DNA from: Sodiomyces alkalinus F11
Taxonomy: Eukaryota > Ascomycota > Sordariomycetes > Glomerellales > Plectosphaerellaceae
DNA length: 64,000 nt
NCBI RefSeq assembly: GCF_003711515.1
Contig: NW_021167090.1
Span: forward strand, 1-64,000
Direction of reading: 5' to 3'
Of this stretch, positions 11,071 through 21,643 are shown piece by piece. The position numbers and the translations under genes were made by a program. The notes under the pieces are model-generated. The model did not search any database and was not told the origin of the DNA. It saw only the letters and a list, made by a program, of their open reading frames with translations. The first letter of the stretch is position 1. Every line of letters starts with the position of its first letter.

Positions 11071-12968
11071 CAGGTAAAGAAGTTGTCCGTTCGGATCAAA
11101 CCTTGAAAGAGGGGGAGTAACCGGCAAGACAAAGAGCCGAAGTCTCAAGGGAACCGTGAAGTCCGAAGGTAATGCGGTGACTCTTGGTCGAAGTATGGAG
11201 AACTACTCTTTGTTTGAGACAAGAGTAGTCGAAAGGCGAATGGCGGTGAAGTTGATGGGTGGGTGAGTCGTGAGATCAAGAGGAAGCCGGGGGTGTGGCC
11301 TCGGTGTTGAGAAATATGGGGTTTTTAGTTTGGGTGGTTTTCAAGTTTTTTTTGCCTTTTTTTCTTTTGTGTGAAGGAGGCGAGCGAAAGCAGAAAATAA
11401 GTACGATGGTCGTACTTGTAATCTGGTGCTCGTGAATGTCCTGACGGTGAGTGAATAAAAGGTGGTTGAGTTGGATGGGTAGCGGAGAGGAGGAAAAAGA
11501 GAATTTTGGTCTTCCTTGTGACGACTTTTTTTCTCTCCTCGATTTTTTTTCTTCTCCCCGATTGCCTAGCACCTTCCGTGACTCGCTGGTTGTGGTTTCC
11601 TCTTCTACCTTAGTCACTCTTCCGCGGCAGGCGCTAAAAGAGGGTTTGTGGAAAGGTACTTCCTCTAATCACGAAGTACTACCTTAGGTAAAATACCTAG
11701 AGCAAGTACTAAGTTTTACTTCCTGTGTAAATGGACAAAGGGAGCAAGACAAAACATGTTCTGATCATATCACCACTTTAGTCACTCAACGAAACGTTAG
11801 GCTGTCCTTGATTTGTACCCCTCGACCATGGCATGGAAGCCGGTCAGTTGAGCCACCGCTGCTTGGATCTGGGGTTTCATGTACCTTTTTAATGTTGTGG
11901 ATTTTTGCCATCTCATGTCGTGGGAGTGTACAGATATTTAGTGCGGAATGGTAGGGAGATGTCTTGGCTAAACCTAAGCTATGGCGTGGTGTGTGTGTGT
12001 GCAATTGTCCTCTTCTTTGTGTGGCGTATTAGAGACCTTACCTCAGCCTTCTTGCCACGGGTGATGCGCCACAGGAAGCTTCATATAATGTTCTTCGTAA
12101 GGTATTTTGGCATTTCATATACTTACTAAGCACAACTAGCTTAGGTGCCTAAGTACCTACCTATGCCTGAAGATCACAATATCCATGTTAGGTACCTTAA
12201 GATGCTACTCAAAGAACACATTCAAACGCTTTCACAGACGCTCCCGCATTCTGCATCATTACCTTACCTAGTACCTATTGTATACCTTCTGTAGGTTTTA
12301 CAATGCAGATACATGACCTTCCAGAGCAATGGAAAACGGAGTAAACTGAATGAAGCATCCATGATACTACAGCATAATCAATTTGACGTACCAGCATTTG
12401 TCCCTAGGTAGTCTCTCCTGTGGAAGGCTACCTTACCTTATTACCTTGCCTCCAGTTGGTACTTCGTACGGGCTTATCTAATAGATAAGATAACACTACC
12501 TTAAGGTACCTTAGCATTGGTGTTGCGCAGAAGTATCTCCTAGGTTCTAGCTTCAGGTAGCAGTTATTACCTTTATAAGGCACAGCTGCGATCAGGCATA
12601 TGATGCATCATCTGTTTGGTAAACCTTGCTCCTTAAGGTATCCACCCCGCCTACCCACCCACCTCGCTCCATTGCGTACTTCATACTCCGTACCTCCGTA
12701 CAATCCAATATCTCCGTGCCCAATATCTTATGCTGCTTACTATTCCATGTGCCATATGTTATTCTCTCTCTCCTCTTTAAGATAATGCCTGCCTAGGCCA
12801 TCACCGGTAGCAGCAGCGACGTGCTTGACTTCAGATCCGTCTTCTTCTCCCCCAATAACTCTGATATGCACCATCGCCACCAACGTCGGATTTGACGGTG
12901 TACGTCCCCTACAACATCTGAGCTACGGATTTTCGACCATCTTCCCCCCATGGTCAACGCATCCAACC
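11071..12968. other. divergent intergenic region PABP / HUL5
   Basis: Nearly 1.9 kb between two diverging genes. The left part holds the PABP leader and promoter. The centre (about 12120-12560) is dense in ACCTTA/GGTACC-type short motifs. The right part is the HUL5 promoter and leader, which includes an out-of-frame ATG just before the chosen start. I see no gene. Confidence 0.5.
11346..11555 (-). promoter_or_regulatory. A-rich tracts in the PABP leader/promoter
   Basis: Read on the PABP strand, two A-rich blocks occur, at about 11346-11372 (AAAAGAAAAAAAGG then AAAAAAAA) and about 11522-11555 (AAGAAAAAAAATCG, then GAAAAAAAG). In other eukaryotes A-rich 5' UTR tracts let PABP repress its own mRNA. 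Whether these tracts lie within the transcript is not known from sequence. Confidence 0.45.
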
Positions 12969-15900
12969 ATGTATCCGACATTCACGGGCAACTCCCGCCG
13001 CACGCGCAACGTTAATCTGAGTGGCCAGCGCCAGAACCCTTTCGCTGCAGCATGGTCTCCCTCCACCGGCTCCGGTGCCTCCCTAACGATATCCAACGCG
13101 CAAGCGGAACGCCAACATAGACAGCAGGAGCGGCAGCGGGCCAAAGCTGCGAAGACCATTCAGCGGACATGGAGAAGTCACAAGACTCGGAGGCAGCTGC
13201 GGAATGGTTGGCGGCAAGACTTTGATCATATCTACTCGGTTCCGGACAACGCAAACCCGCAGCAGAGGGCATTTGTCGCCTTTCCTCTTCTGTTGGCCTT
13301 CTTTGAACCCAAGCTGCCTGGCGACCTGCAGCGGATGCTCCGATTTGCGAGGGATTTCGCTTCCGCCGATCTCCAACCTTTTCTTCCCCCACAGGTTTGC
13401 TCATTTCGAGTTGAACGACTGTCAGAGATATTGATACATGGCTTGGACATCTGCAGCCACCAAAGGTATGACCATCCCCAGTTCGTCAAGGACGAGAATG
13501 ACAATTGGATAAGTAACGCCAGCGCCGAACTCGGCTAACAAGAAATTCCCACAGCAAATCCCGAGACGATGTCGAGATTCTCCTAACTCAGCTGACGAGG
13601 GTCGCTTCTTTCGCACCACACTGCCTTTCTCAATTTCTGCAGCCATACTATAAAACTCTAGCCCGTTTCATGGTCACGGCTACCTACTTGGACGAGGTCT
13701 TGTTGGGTCCAACTGTAGAATGTGTGGTTGCACCTCTGGGAGCCCCGGGAGCCCCTGAAACTCATGGTAAGTCCCGTCCTTCATTCCAGCTGGTCTGCTG
13801 ATTGATTCCGGCAATACTGACAGGAGGCTAGATTCTTTCATCACCGACGTCTACGAAGCCCTTGCGTTCAACCTATTGACCGCTAACCATCTCCCTTTGC
13901 TTGAGAAACATATCAGTGTCTTTTCCCGGCGCATTAGTGTTGTCAGGCTTGCGTCGGCAATCACTGCAGCGTACACCAGTGGATACGCGTCCACCAGGAG
14001 TCCCGAGGACCTGCTCTGGCTTCTGGCCCATTTTATCGACTTACACAAAACGCAGCCCGGTGCAACGGGACCTTCTGTTTACCTAAGGGCACTGTATGTG
14101 CAGCTCTCGACTCTCACGTCACAAATTAGCATCAGGCTACCCCTCCTAGACCAGGGCTCCAGAGATGATAACAGGAAAGGGGATGACGTGCCCCTGCCAC
14201 TGCCCCCTTATGTGGCCAAGCACATTACCTCACTGGTAGATCGAGCCGGGATAGCGGCATTGTTGACAGACATTACTGCGTTCGTAGAACCCACAATGCA
14301 CGGTTCGCCTTGGTGCTCTGTTGTGCTAACTTGCCCAAGGAATTTTGCTTCTAGGACGACTACCGAAGACTTCGAAGGAGCAAGCCTTCTGGCCGGATAC
14401 GTCCTCACCCTTCTCCAGTGCTTTCCGAGGCAAGGCGATGATATCAGGATGCGTCTCTTTCTTGGAGACATCCCATCTACCCATGGCGATGTACCGGTCC
14501 TCAAGTTTCTCTGGAATACTATGTGCAAGACTCAAGTATATCAGGAGATTCTACGAGAATCAGTGTCGGTGATCAGCGTCGTGCAAGCACACCTCTCCAG
14601 CTCGCTCGCATCACCAGAGATATCCGCTGCAGAGCAAGAATGGAGGTTGATTCACCTATTTCTAGAGCTTTACACGTTCATCCTGCGAATTAGTGACGAC
14701 GATGACTTCTTCAGCAGTATCGGACCGAATATCGCGGGAAACAATCAGTCGCCACCTTCGCGGTTGAGGTCTTGCGGCCTTGCACTTGCAGAAGTCAAAA
14801 GTCTGACGAGTTTTCTGAAAAATCTGGCGTTCACGCTTCACTACCATGCCTCGGATATTGTTCCGAATACAAGCTCATCCGAGTCGGTGCCTGACTCTGA
14901 TTCCATGAGCAAGCTTGATGCGTACTTCGGGAGCATTACAGGGATTAGGCCCGTGAAAGAAAAAAGAAAATCCGGGCTGTCTGGGTCGATGGCGAAGCCG
15001 GATGCGCGAAGCCTGCGTAGTATTGTGACTGTGGCCCTTCGATTACTCTACGAACGGGATTCAAGACGCCCCTTTTTGCCTCCCAACCATTGGCTCATGA
15101 CGGCCAAGTTTGATATGGAAGGGTTTGTCACGGCTGTCGTCGCGGAGCAGGAACGCCAGCAAGCGGAAATATCGCAGGACACGGACGAGGAGGACGATGA
15201 TAATGACGAGGAGATGGATGACGCCTTGCCGATATCACATACAGTGGCTGGGCAGCGGTCGTCGCGTCATGCGCAGATCGAACGACTACGAGCACAGCAG
15301 CGAAGAGCACAGAGGGACCGGATGCTGTCTCTCATAGGCCCGAAGCTTGAGATATTGAGGCATATGCCCTTCGTTATACCCTTTGAGACCAGAGTTCAGA
15401 TATTCCGGCAGTTTGTTCATCTTGACAAACACAAGAGACGAGGAGGTCTGGACGCGGACCAGTGGAGGATGACGATGATCAACAATCCTCTTTTCCCAGG
15501 CCGCGACCCCGCGAGGAAACACCAAGGCAAGATCAGGAGGGAGAGCGAGTTCGATGACGCATACGAACAGTTCTACCAGCTAGGAGACGGTCTCAAAGAG
15601 CCTCTACAAATCCAGTTTGTCGATACGTTCGGCAATATTGAAGAGGGCATTGATGGTGGTGGTGTCACGAAAGAATTCCTGATCAGCGCCATTAATTCCG
15701 CGTTCCCTGACCGCAGCAAGCCTGGTGGCAACGACGAATACTTTGCTGAGAATGCGCAACATTTAGTCTACCCCAACCCGGTAGCGGTTGATGCGTACAA
15801 GTTCATGATGCGGACAGCCAAGGTGCCCGAAGATGAGCAGCGCGAACATGTACGGGAGCTGCTGCAGCGATTCGAATTTCTGGGCCGTCTAGTTGGGAAA

Positions 15901-16713
15901 TGCATGTATGAGGGCATCCTCATCGACGAACCCTTCGCTCCGTTCTTCCTGTTGAAGTGGGCTTCTGGCCAAACGGGGGAGAACAGTTACCGCGGCAATA
16001 TCAACGACCTAAAGGACCTCGATCAGGAGCTCTACCAGGGTTTGCTGCATCTCAAGAACTACCCAGGCGACCTTGCCGAGCTGGACTTGAATTTCACAAT
16101 CGAGGACGAGCTCTCAACGAATGGACCAATCCGTACCATCACCAGGGAGCTAATGCCCAATGGCAAAAGCACCCCGGTGACAAATGAGAATCGACTCCTT
16201 TACATAGCTTACACGGCCCGACATCGTCTTGTGGTTCAGCCTGCCCAGCAGACATCAGCTTTCCTACGCGGCCTGCGCTCTATCATCGCGCCTTCCTGGC
16301 TCTCCATGTTCAACCAGAATGAGCTTCAGCACCTGGTGGGCGGTGACTCGTCCGAGATCGACGTCGACGACCTCCGTCGCAACACAATCTATTCGGGTCT
16401 GTACAGCGTCGGCGACGACGGCCTTGAACACCCCACCATCGAGCTCTTTTGGAAAGTTGTGCGTGGCTTTTCGGACGCAAAGCGCCGACTGCTCCTTTCG
16501 TATGTTACGTCGACGCCTCGTGCGCCGCTGCTGGGGTTTTCGCAGCTCAACCCGCGCTTCAGTATCCGCGACGCAGGCCACGAACAGGGCCGTTTACCGA
16601 GCACGAGCACCTGCGTGAACTTGCTCAAGCTCCCGATATATGATGATGAAGAGACACTGCGAGATCGACTCGAAAGAGCCATTACCTCACAGGCTGGGTT
16701 TGGACTTAGTTAG
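12969..16713 (+). CDS. HUL5: HECT-type E3 ubiquitin ligase (HUL5/UBE3C family)
   Basis: Proteasome-associated E3 ligase that extends ubiquitin chains on hard-to-degrade substrates (known for yeast Hul5 and human UBE3C). Three exons: 12969-13465, 13555-13766 and 13832-16713, in frame, 1196 aa. The N-terminus has an IQ-like calmodulin motif (AKTIQRTWRSHKTRRQLR), as in UBE3C. The helical middle has no named domain and contains an acidic patch (DEEDDDNDEEMDD). The C-terminal HECT domain has GIDGGGVTKEF, LVGKCMYEGIL and the thioester cysteine in STSTCVNLLKLP at about residue 1164. The start was chosen as the first in-frame ATG giving MYPTFTGNSRR. It is convergent with the thiolase gene. Confidence 0.95.
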
Positions 16714-17188
16714 CCAGAAGGAAAGGTAAAGGCGTACAACGGGTGGGGAGTGGCAGCACTTTGGGTGTATCTCGCTGTGAATGGATGACTGTATGAAGAT
16801 GAAGCACGTATGTATCTACATGGACCAGCGACAAACTCCGTAAATTGAAGCGCACGATATCTTTACCTTATTGTTCCTTACATGCCTTAGGTTACGTGAC
16901 ACGGTGATTTTGGCTCTTGACTTGGCGCTTTTCATCCACAGCATGGTTTGGGCCGGCACGTCGAGACCAAATGCCCCAGCGAGCAACACGGAACGGTACT
17001 GGGGAAGTACGTTGAACGGAACATCAGGTATTTCATTCGAAGCAGGTCGTTACTATATTTACAAATCGCTTACACAGCTTAAGGTAGCGAGTCATCGTTT
17101 TCCCATGCACCCTAGTCCCCTCAAATTTCCCGTCCCGAAGCGGCGTCACATGTCTTCTTTACTCGCTCTCCTTGCCCAACGCGTAGAT
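16714..17188. other. convergent intergenic region
   Basis: 3' flanks of the HECT ligase (+) and thiolase (-) genes. Nothing further is supportable. An open plus-strand frame through here is the antisense shadow of the thiolase. Confidence 0.5.
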
Positions 17189-18685
17189 TTACTCAGCAAC
17201 CCAAACAGCACTCATGCCCATGCCGGTGCCGACACACATGGACGTGTTGCCGATCTTCTGGCCCGTTCTCCTGAGCTCGTACAGGAGAGTAGAGATCTGA
17301 CGGGCACCGGTGCAGCCGAGCGGGTGACCGAAGGCGATCGCGCCGCCCTTGGGGTTGATCTTCTCGGTGGGGATGCCGAGCTGCTCAGCGCACCAGAGGC
17401 ACTGGGAGGCGAAAGCCTCGTTGATCTCGTAGATGTCGACGTCCTCAGTGCGGATGCCAGCGAGGGCGTTGGCGCGGGGAATGGCCTTCCAGGGGCCTTG
17501 GCCCATGAGCAGCGGCTTGACGCCGACGATGGCGGCGGAGACAAACTTGCCCAGGATGGTCTGACCGAGGCGCTCAGCGGTGTCGCGGCGCATGAAGAGG
17601 ACGGCGGCGGCGCCGTCGGAGACCTGCGAGGCATTGCCGGCGTGGATGCTGCCGTCCTTGGCGAAGGCGGGCCTGATCTTGCCGAGGGACTCGGCGGTCA
17701 CACCCGGGCGGATACCGTCGTCCTTGGACACAGTCAGGTCGCGGGTCTCGCCCGTCTTGGGGTCCTCGAACTTGACGGTCAAAGGGGCGATCTCCTCGTC
17801 GAAGAGCCCTTCGACCTGGGCCTTGGCGGCCTTGGCATACGAGGCGGCGGCGAAGGCGTCCTGCTTCGTGCGGGAGATGTTGAGATCGCGGGCCATGTTC
17901 TCGGAGAGGACGCCCATGGGGACCTTGCAGTTGGCGGCTTCTTGGTGGCTTTCAAGCTTCTCGGAGAACTCGCTGACGGCAGACGGTCTGTCACAGATGT
18001 GATTTGTTAGTTTTTGGGCGGTCGCAGTGGACGGGCATTGAGGAAGGGGCCAGTCGGTGGGATAGTTTGGGAATAAAGAACGTACCCATACTGAGTGCTC
18101 ATGCTCTCGACACCAGCGCCAATGCCGACCTCAATCATGCCCGTCTTGATCTGGTTGATCACGTCGATGCACGCCTGCAGGCCTGAGGAGCACTGACGGT
18201 TGAGGGTGCGAACGGCGGTAGTCTCAGGGAAGCCGGCGAGGAGAGCGGCAGCGCGCATCTCGGTAGCACCGCCACCAGGTGCTAGGACGGTACCGACAGC
18301 AATATCCTCGACAAGAGCCGGGTCGATCTTGGAGCGCTCGAGAAGGACCTTGAGAGCACCGGCCATCAGATCGCCTGCCTGGGTATCCTTGAAGCCACCC
18401 TTGCCTCCTCTTGTCAAGGGGGTTCGGAGGGCGGCGGTCACGACAACCTGAGGACGAGAATTGTTAGATAAAAAATCGACGAGAACGGGAGAAACTTATT
18501 AGGAGCATAACATACATCGTCTGGCCGCTTTTGCAAAATCTTCTCCTTGTTGCTGCTAGCGCCCCCGGCAAGCTGGCCGGACAGTTGTGACAATCTCTCA
18601 ATAGCTGTCACGGTGCGGTGGCGACGTCAGCTAACTTAAAATTCATCTGGCTACAGAGGAAGTTGAAGCACAACTTACCACCCAT
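17189..18685 (-). CDS. POT1: peroxisomal 3-ketoacyl-CoA thiolase
   Basis: Last step of peroxisomal beta-oxidation: thiolytic cleavage of 3-ketoacyl-CoA to acetyl-CoA and a shortened acyl-CoA. Four coding exons on the minus strand: 18685-18679 (7 nt), 18604-18516, 18447-18086 and 17987-17189, giving 418 aa. The rebuilt N-terminus MGAIERLSQLSGQL contains a perfect PTS2 signal (RL-x5-QL, residues 6-14), so import should be Pex7-dependent. The nucleophilic cysteine is in NRQCSSG (about residue 118). The GHPLGCTGARQ histidine and CVGTGMG cysteine complete the active site. The PTS2 is visible only after splicing the very short first exon. The upstream region has four CCTCGG motifs. Confidence 0.95.
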
Positions 18686-19735
18686 GATGTGATCGTGAAG
18701 ACGAGGGAGGATGCAGATTCGTAGTGTAAGGTAGGTGGAATAGACTGTAGATAGATGGGAACAACAGGTGGTAAAGAGGAAGGACGAAAGGTGTTCAAGA
18801 TATGTCAACTCGTTGGAGCAAAGAGATCCGAGGACAAACAGGTCAGGTGCTGATTCAGCTGTACGTATCTTTGCCGCCCGTGTCGGCCGAGGTATTCCCT
18901 CGACAGGATGAGCACAGTGAAACGTGGACGACCGAGCTGCCTTTCACATGTTAAAAGACCCTGCATGCACAATGTACTCCGTACTTTCTTTCTAGTGTAC
19001 TTCGTGCTAGTGGCCCGCCCTGCAACCATTACCGTTGTGGGGAAACATGTGGGGTCAGTTAGGATGGAGAAGTTCTGTTCCGAGGTAACACGTCATGATC
19101 CTTAGGCGTTTTGGGGCGGGCGATCCTTCAAGTGCGGAGTAGGTATTCGTACCTCAACACGGCCGAGGCACCATGATTTTTCCTTACACCGCAATCCACG
19201 GGTCGTTTATTAATCGGCGTTTGCTGTCGGCCGGAGAGACTTGGCAATCTATCTGTAGTACAGAGTGTACGGGGTTCTGAGAGGAACGAACAATTTGATT
19301 TTGGGAAGATCAAAATCCCAGGCCAGCACAACCTAAACGGATTTCACTTAATAATACATAGTCTGTCTGTTCTGTTCTTGTCGGCGTACCTCGATAGGGG
19401 AACTCTACTATTCTTTGATTCCATCGTGGGATTAAGCGGGTAACAGGGCAAGGTATAAACGGGATAATAACTGCCAGAAAAGGTAAACGTGTCTTTGAAG
19501 GCTGGGCAAAGCAGCTGATTCGAGCGGTCGAACTGTTGGATCTACGGATCTCAGTTCCAGGCAGTGAGCGAGACCTCATCACGCCAAGGGAGTGCGAATC
19601 CTAACACAGGCAGTACCCCATTGTTTTGTACATTGGCCAATATCATACAGCTTGGCCAGTTGGAAGCAGCCTACGCATGCTCTCTGTGTAAGATATATCG
19701 TCCACCGACATCCCAACGGATCCAATCCACCAACT
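18686..19735. other. intergenic region, thiolase promoter and neighbour 3' flank
   Basis: About 1 kb containing the thiolase promoter (see CCTCGG cluster). The far end is the 3' flank of the next minus-strand gene. No coding sequence is supported. Confidence 0.5.
18828..19168 (-). promoter_or_regulatory. cluster of four CCTCGG motifs upstream of thiolase
   Basis: The plus strand reads CCGAGG at 18828-18833, 18887-18892, 19080-19085 and 19163-19168, so CCTCGG lies on the thiolase strand each time. They are about 140, 200, 395 and 480 bp upstream of the start codon. CCTCGG is the core bound by FarA/FarB-type Zn2Cys6 activators of fatty-acid genes in Aspergillus and relatives. Function here is inferred. 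Confidence 0.6.
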
Positions 19736-21076
19736 TTACCACGAGTCGTTGTCTCTGCCAGGACGTCTTTCTCGCTCCAAACCCTCGTCAAACTCCTTCT
19801 GGGCTTTGCTTTTGGCAGCTTCCTCATCCTGCTCGGCTGGGGAGCCGTCCCACGACGACGAAGAAGTCTGAATGCCCCGAGAACTCGAAGAGTCTGTTGA
19901 TGACGTGGGTGGGTTGCCTTTCGCCTGCACCCCTGATCGTGCTTGGTGGCGGATCCGTTCCCAAGCCGACCCACCCGAAGCGGAGGCCCCTCGCGCGCTA
20001 GGGGCCACGGGTGAGGCGTCATCGCCGTCAACCGAACCGAAGCTGTCCAAACCCAAACTTGACCCCGTGTCATCTCCCCATGCCTCAGTTCCCTTCGACC
20101 CTGAGGCCCAGCCCTGTCCTCCAGGCTGTTGAGAGGAAGTGGTTGACCCGGCCCTGGTGGTCCCCGTCGCCCAATCACCCCTACTCGATGATAACGGGCC
20201 ACTTGAGCCACCCAATTTCCCAGCTTCGTCATGGGCGTCAGCGTTGCCTGATGTGAAACGATCATGCGCGCCGCCTGTGCGTTCCTCCACCTTGGATATC
20301 AGTTCATGGTAGGCCTGCCGTAATTTGCGAAGAACTACTTCTCGTTTCTCGGGACTGTAAGTATGCAAGGGGCTGCTGGGGTTGTCGACGTCCCGCTCCA
20401 CCGCTTCCAGACCGGACTTGAGGCCCTGCAGCTCTGCGGCGAGCTGCTCCTTCGTCCCTCGCGCAAGCAGCTGCCTGACGCGTCGTTGTCGCATCCGGAT
20501 CACCGAATCTATCTCCTGTAGACCCTTCAATTCTTCGAACGTCTCTTTCAAGCGAGGGTCTCCCGCAAATTTCTGCATCAGCATTGCCTGGGTGTACATG
20601 CTGAGCCCGGTCACGACGAAGAAGTGAGCAACGACGTAGTAGGCAGAAAACCGGGCGATATGCCATGCCCTTTTGGCGCGCGTGCCGGTAAAGACTGGAT
20701 TTTGTAGTGTCGGGAAGACGTTGGGGCTTGTGAGGACAAACTTGGGCTTCCAAAAAGGGAATCCCATGACCTTACGGGTTCGGTAGGCGAGAAAGGCGGC
20801 CAGGGAGATGTTGCAAATAGGCTTCAGGGATCTGGCCGCAATTAACTTGGTAACGATTTCGCCGATGGCGTCGACTTCGGCCTGCGTGGGAGGCCGGCCC
20901 ATCTTTTGCGCATGGGCTGCGACTTGACGCACTGTCGACCTTCGGACCACATCATCAGTGGCTCCCAGGAGGTAAGCCCAGCCCGGAAGACGGGTCTGAG
21001 GCCACTTGTACGAAGGAGTGCCGTCCGTCTTCAAATCCTCCCCCCATGATGTGGAATTCGAGTCGTCGGTCGTCAT
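19736..21076 (-). CDS. uncharacterised fungal membrane protein
   Basis: Intronless 446-aa frame with the C/G-ending codon preference of genuine genes here. I do not recognise the family. Residues about 1-150 are soluble and contain the sequence LPGWAYLLGATDDVVRR. A hydrophobic, aromatic segment (FSAYYVVAHFFVVTGLSMYTQ) near residue 155 is a probable membrane span. Another short hydrophobic patch (ICNISLAAFLAY) lies earlier. Next comes a charged, probably helical region with an EELKGLQEIDSVIRMRQRRVRQLL-type heptad pattern. The last 180 residues are Gly/Ser/Asp-rich, low-complexity and presumably disordered. The start is the only upstream ATG in frame. It is divergent from DNA2. Being real is likely; its function is unknown. 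Confidence 0.75.
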   Translation of the reverse strand: MTTDDSNSTSWGEDLKTDGTPSYKWPQTRLPGWAYLLGATDDVVRRSTVRQVAAHAQKMGRPPTQAEVDAIGEIVTKLIAARSLKPICNISLAAFLAYRTRKVMGFPFWKPKFVLTSPNVFPTLQNPVFTGTRAKRAWHIARFSAYYVVAHFFVVTGLSMYTQAMLMQKFAGDPRLKETFEELKGLQEIDSVIRMRQRRVRQLLARGTKEQLAAELQGLKSGLEAVERDVDNPSSPLHTYSPEKREVVLRKLRQAYHELISKVEERTGGAHDRFTSGNADAHDEAGKLGGSSGPLSSSRGDWATGTTRAGSTTSSQQPGGQGWASGSKGTEAWGDDTGSSLGLDSFGSVDGDDASPVAPSARGASASGGSAWERIRHQARSGVQAKGNPPTSSTDSSSSRGIQTSSSSWDGSPAEQDEEAAKSKAQKEFDEGLERERRPGRDNDSW

Positions 21077-21643
21077 AGTGGATGCTTCAAGTGGGTAGCA
21101 GTTCGGCCGCGGTAGGCCCAGGTCGTTCAGAAGGGCGATGTTGCTCGCAAGACGGATTACGTTCGCGGGAAAGACTCGCCTTAGGCAATTCTTGGAAGAA
21201 GTAATTTCGAAGATGGAAACATGAGCGAATGGCTTAATTAGAGCATAACCTCTTCAGATCGTCTGGTGATCGGCTGATGGGCTTGACGTATTCAAGACCC
21301 GTTAGTCTGTTGACTGTCGATAGATGCATATGATATAACAGAATCAGTTATTACATAATCAGGTGCTAGTTACATACCGCGTTCTGCACGTACCCGTATT
21401 TCGCCGGTGGGGCAGTGGTCCGTTTACTCGTCCAACGCGTTAAGCCTTCTGGACGCGTCGTCGACGTGAACATCTCACACCCGCCCCCGCCCCCCCATGA
21501 TGCTTGGATCCATGCCAGAAGTTCCTCCTACCTTCAGCCTACTTTCCTCTCGTCATATCTGCTCCTCTTATTCCAAGTGATATGAGGCCAAGCCAGTCAA
21601 ACCAACAAGCCTCCTCCCACATCACCACGAGCGGGTCGCAGGC
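21077..21643. other. bidirectional promoter region with DNA2
   Basis: 567 bp between the diverging membrane-protein and DNA2 genes. It contains two perfect ACGCGT boxes (listed separately) and a C-rich run near 21480-21497. Confidence 0.6.
21435..21458. promoter_or_regulatory. two ACGCGT (MCB) boxes upstream of DNA2
   Basis: Perfect ACGCGT at 21435-21440 and 21453-21458, 18 bp apart and about 190-210 bp before the DNA2 ATG. ACGCGT is the MBF (Mbp1/Swi6) site that drives G1/S genes in ascomycetes. Use here is inferred. Confidence 0.6.

Noticed and set aside
16871..18010. 379-codon plus-strand frame
   Set aside because: Antisense shadow of the thiolase; the minus-strand reading has all catalytic motifs.
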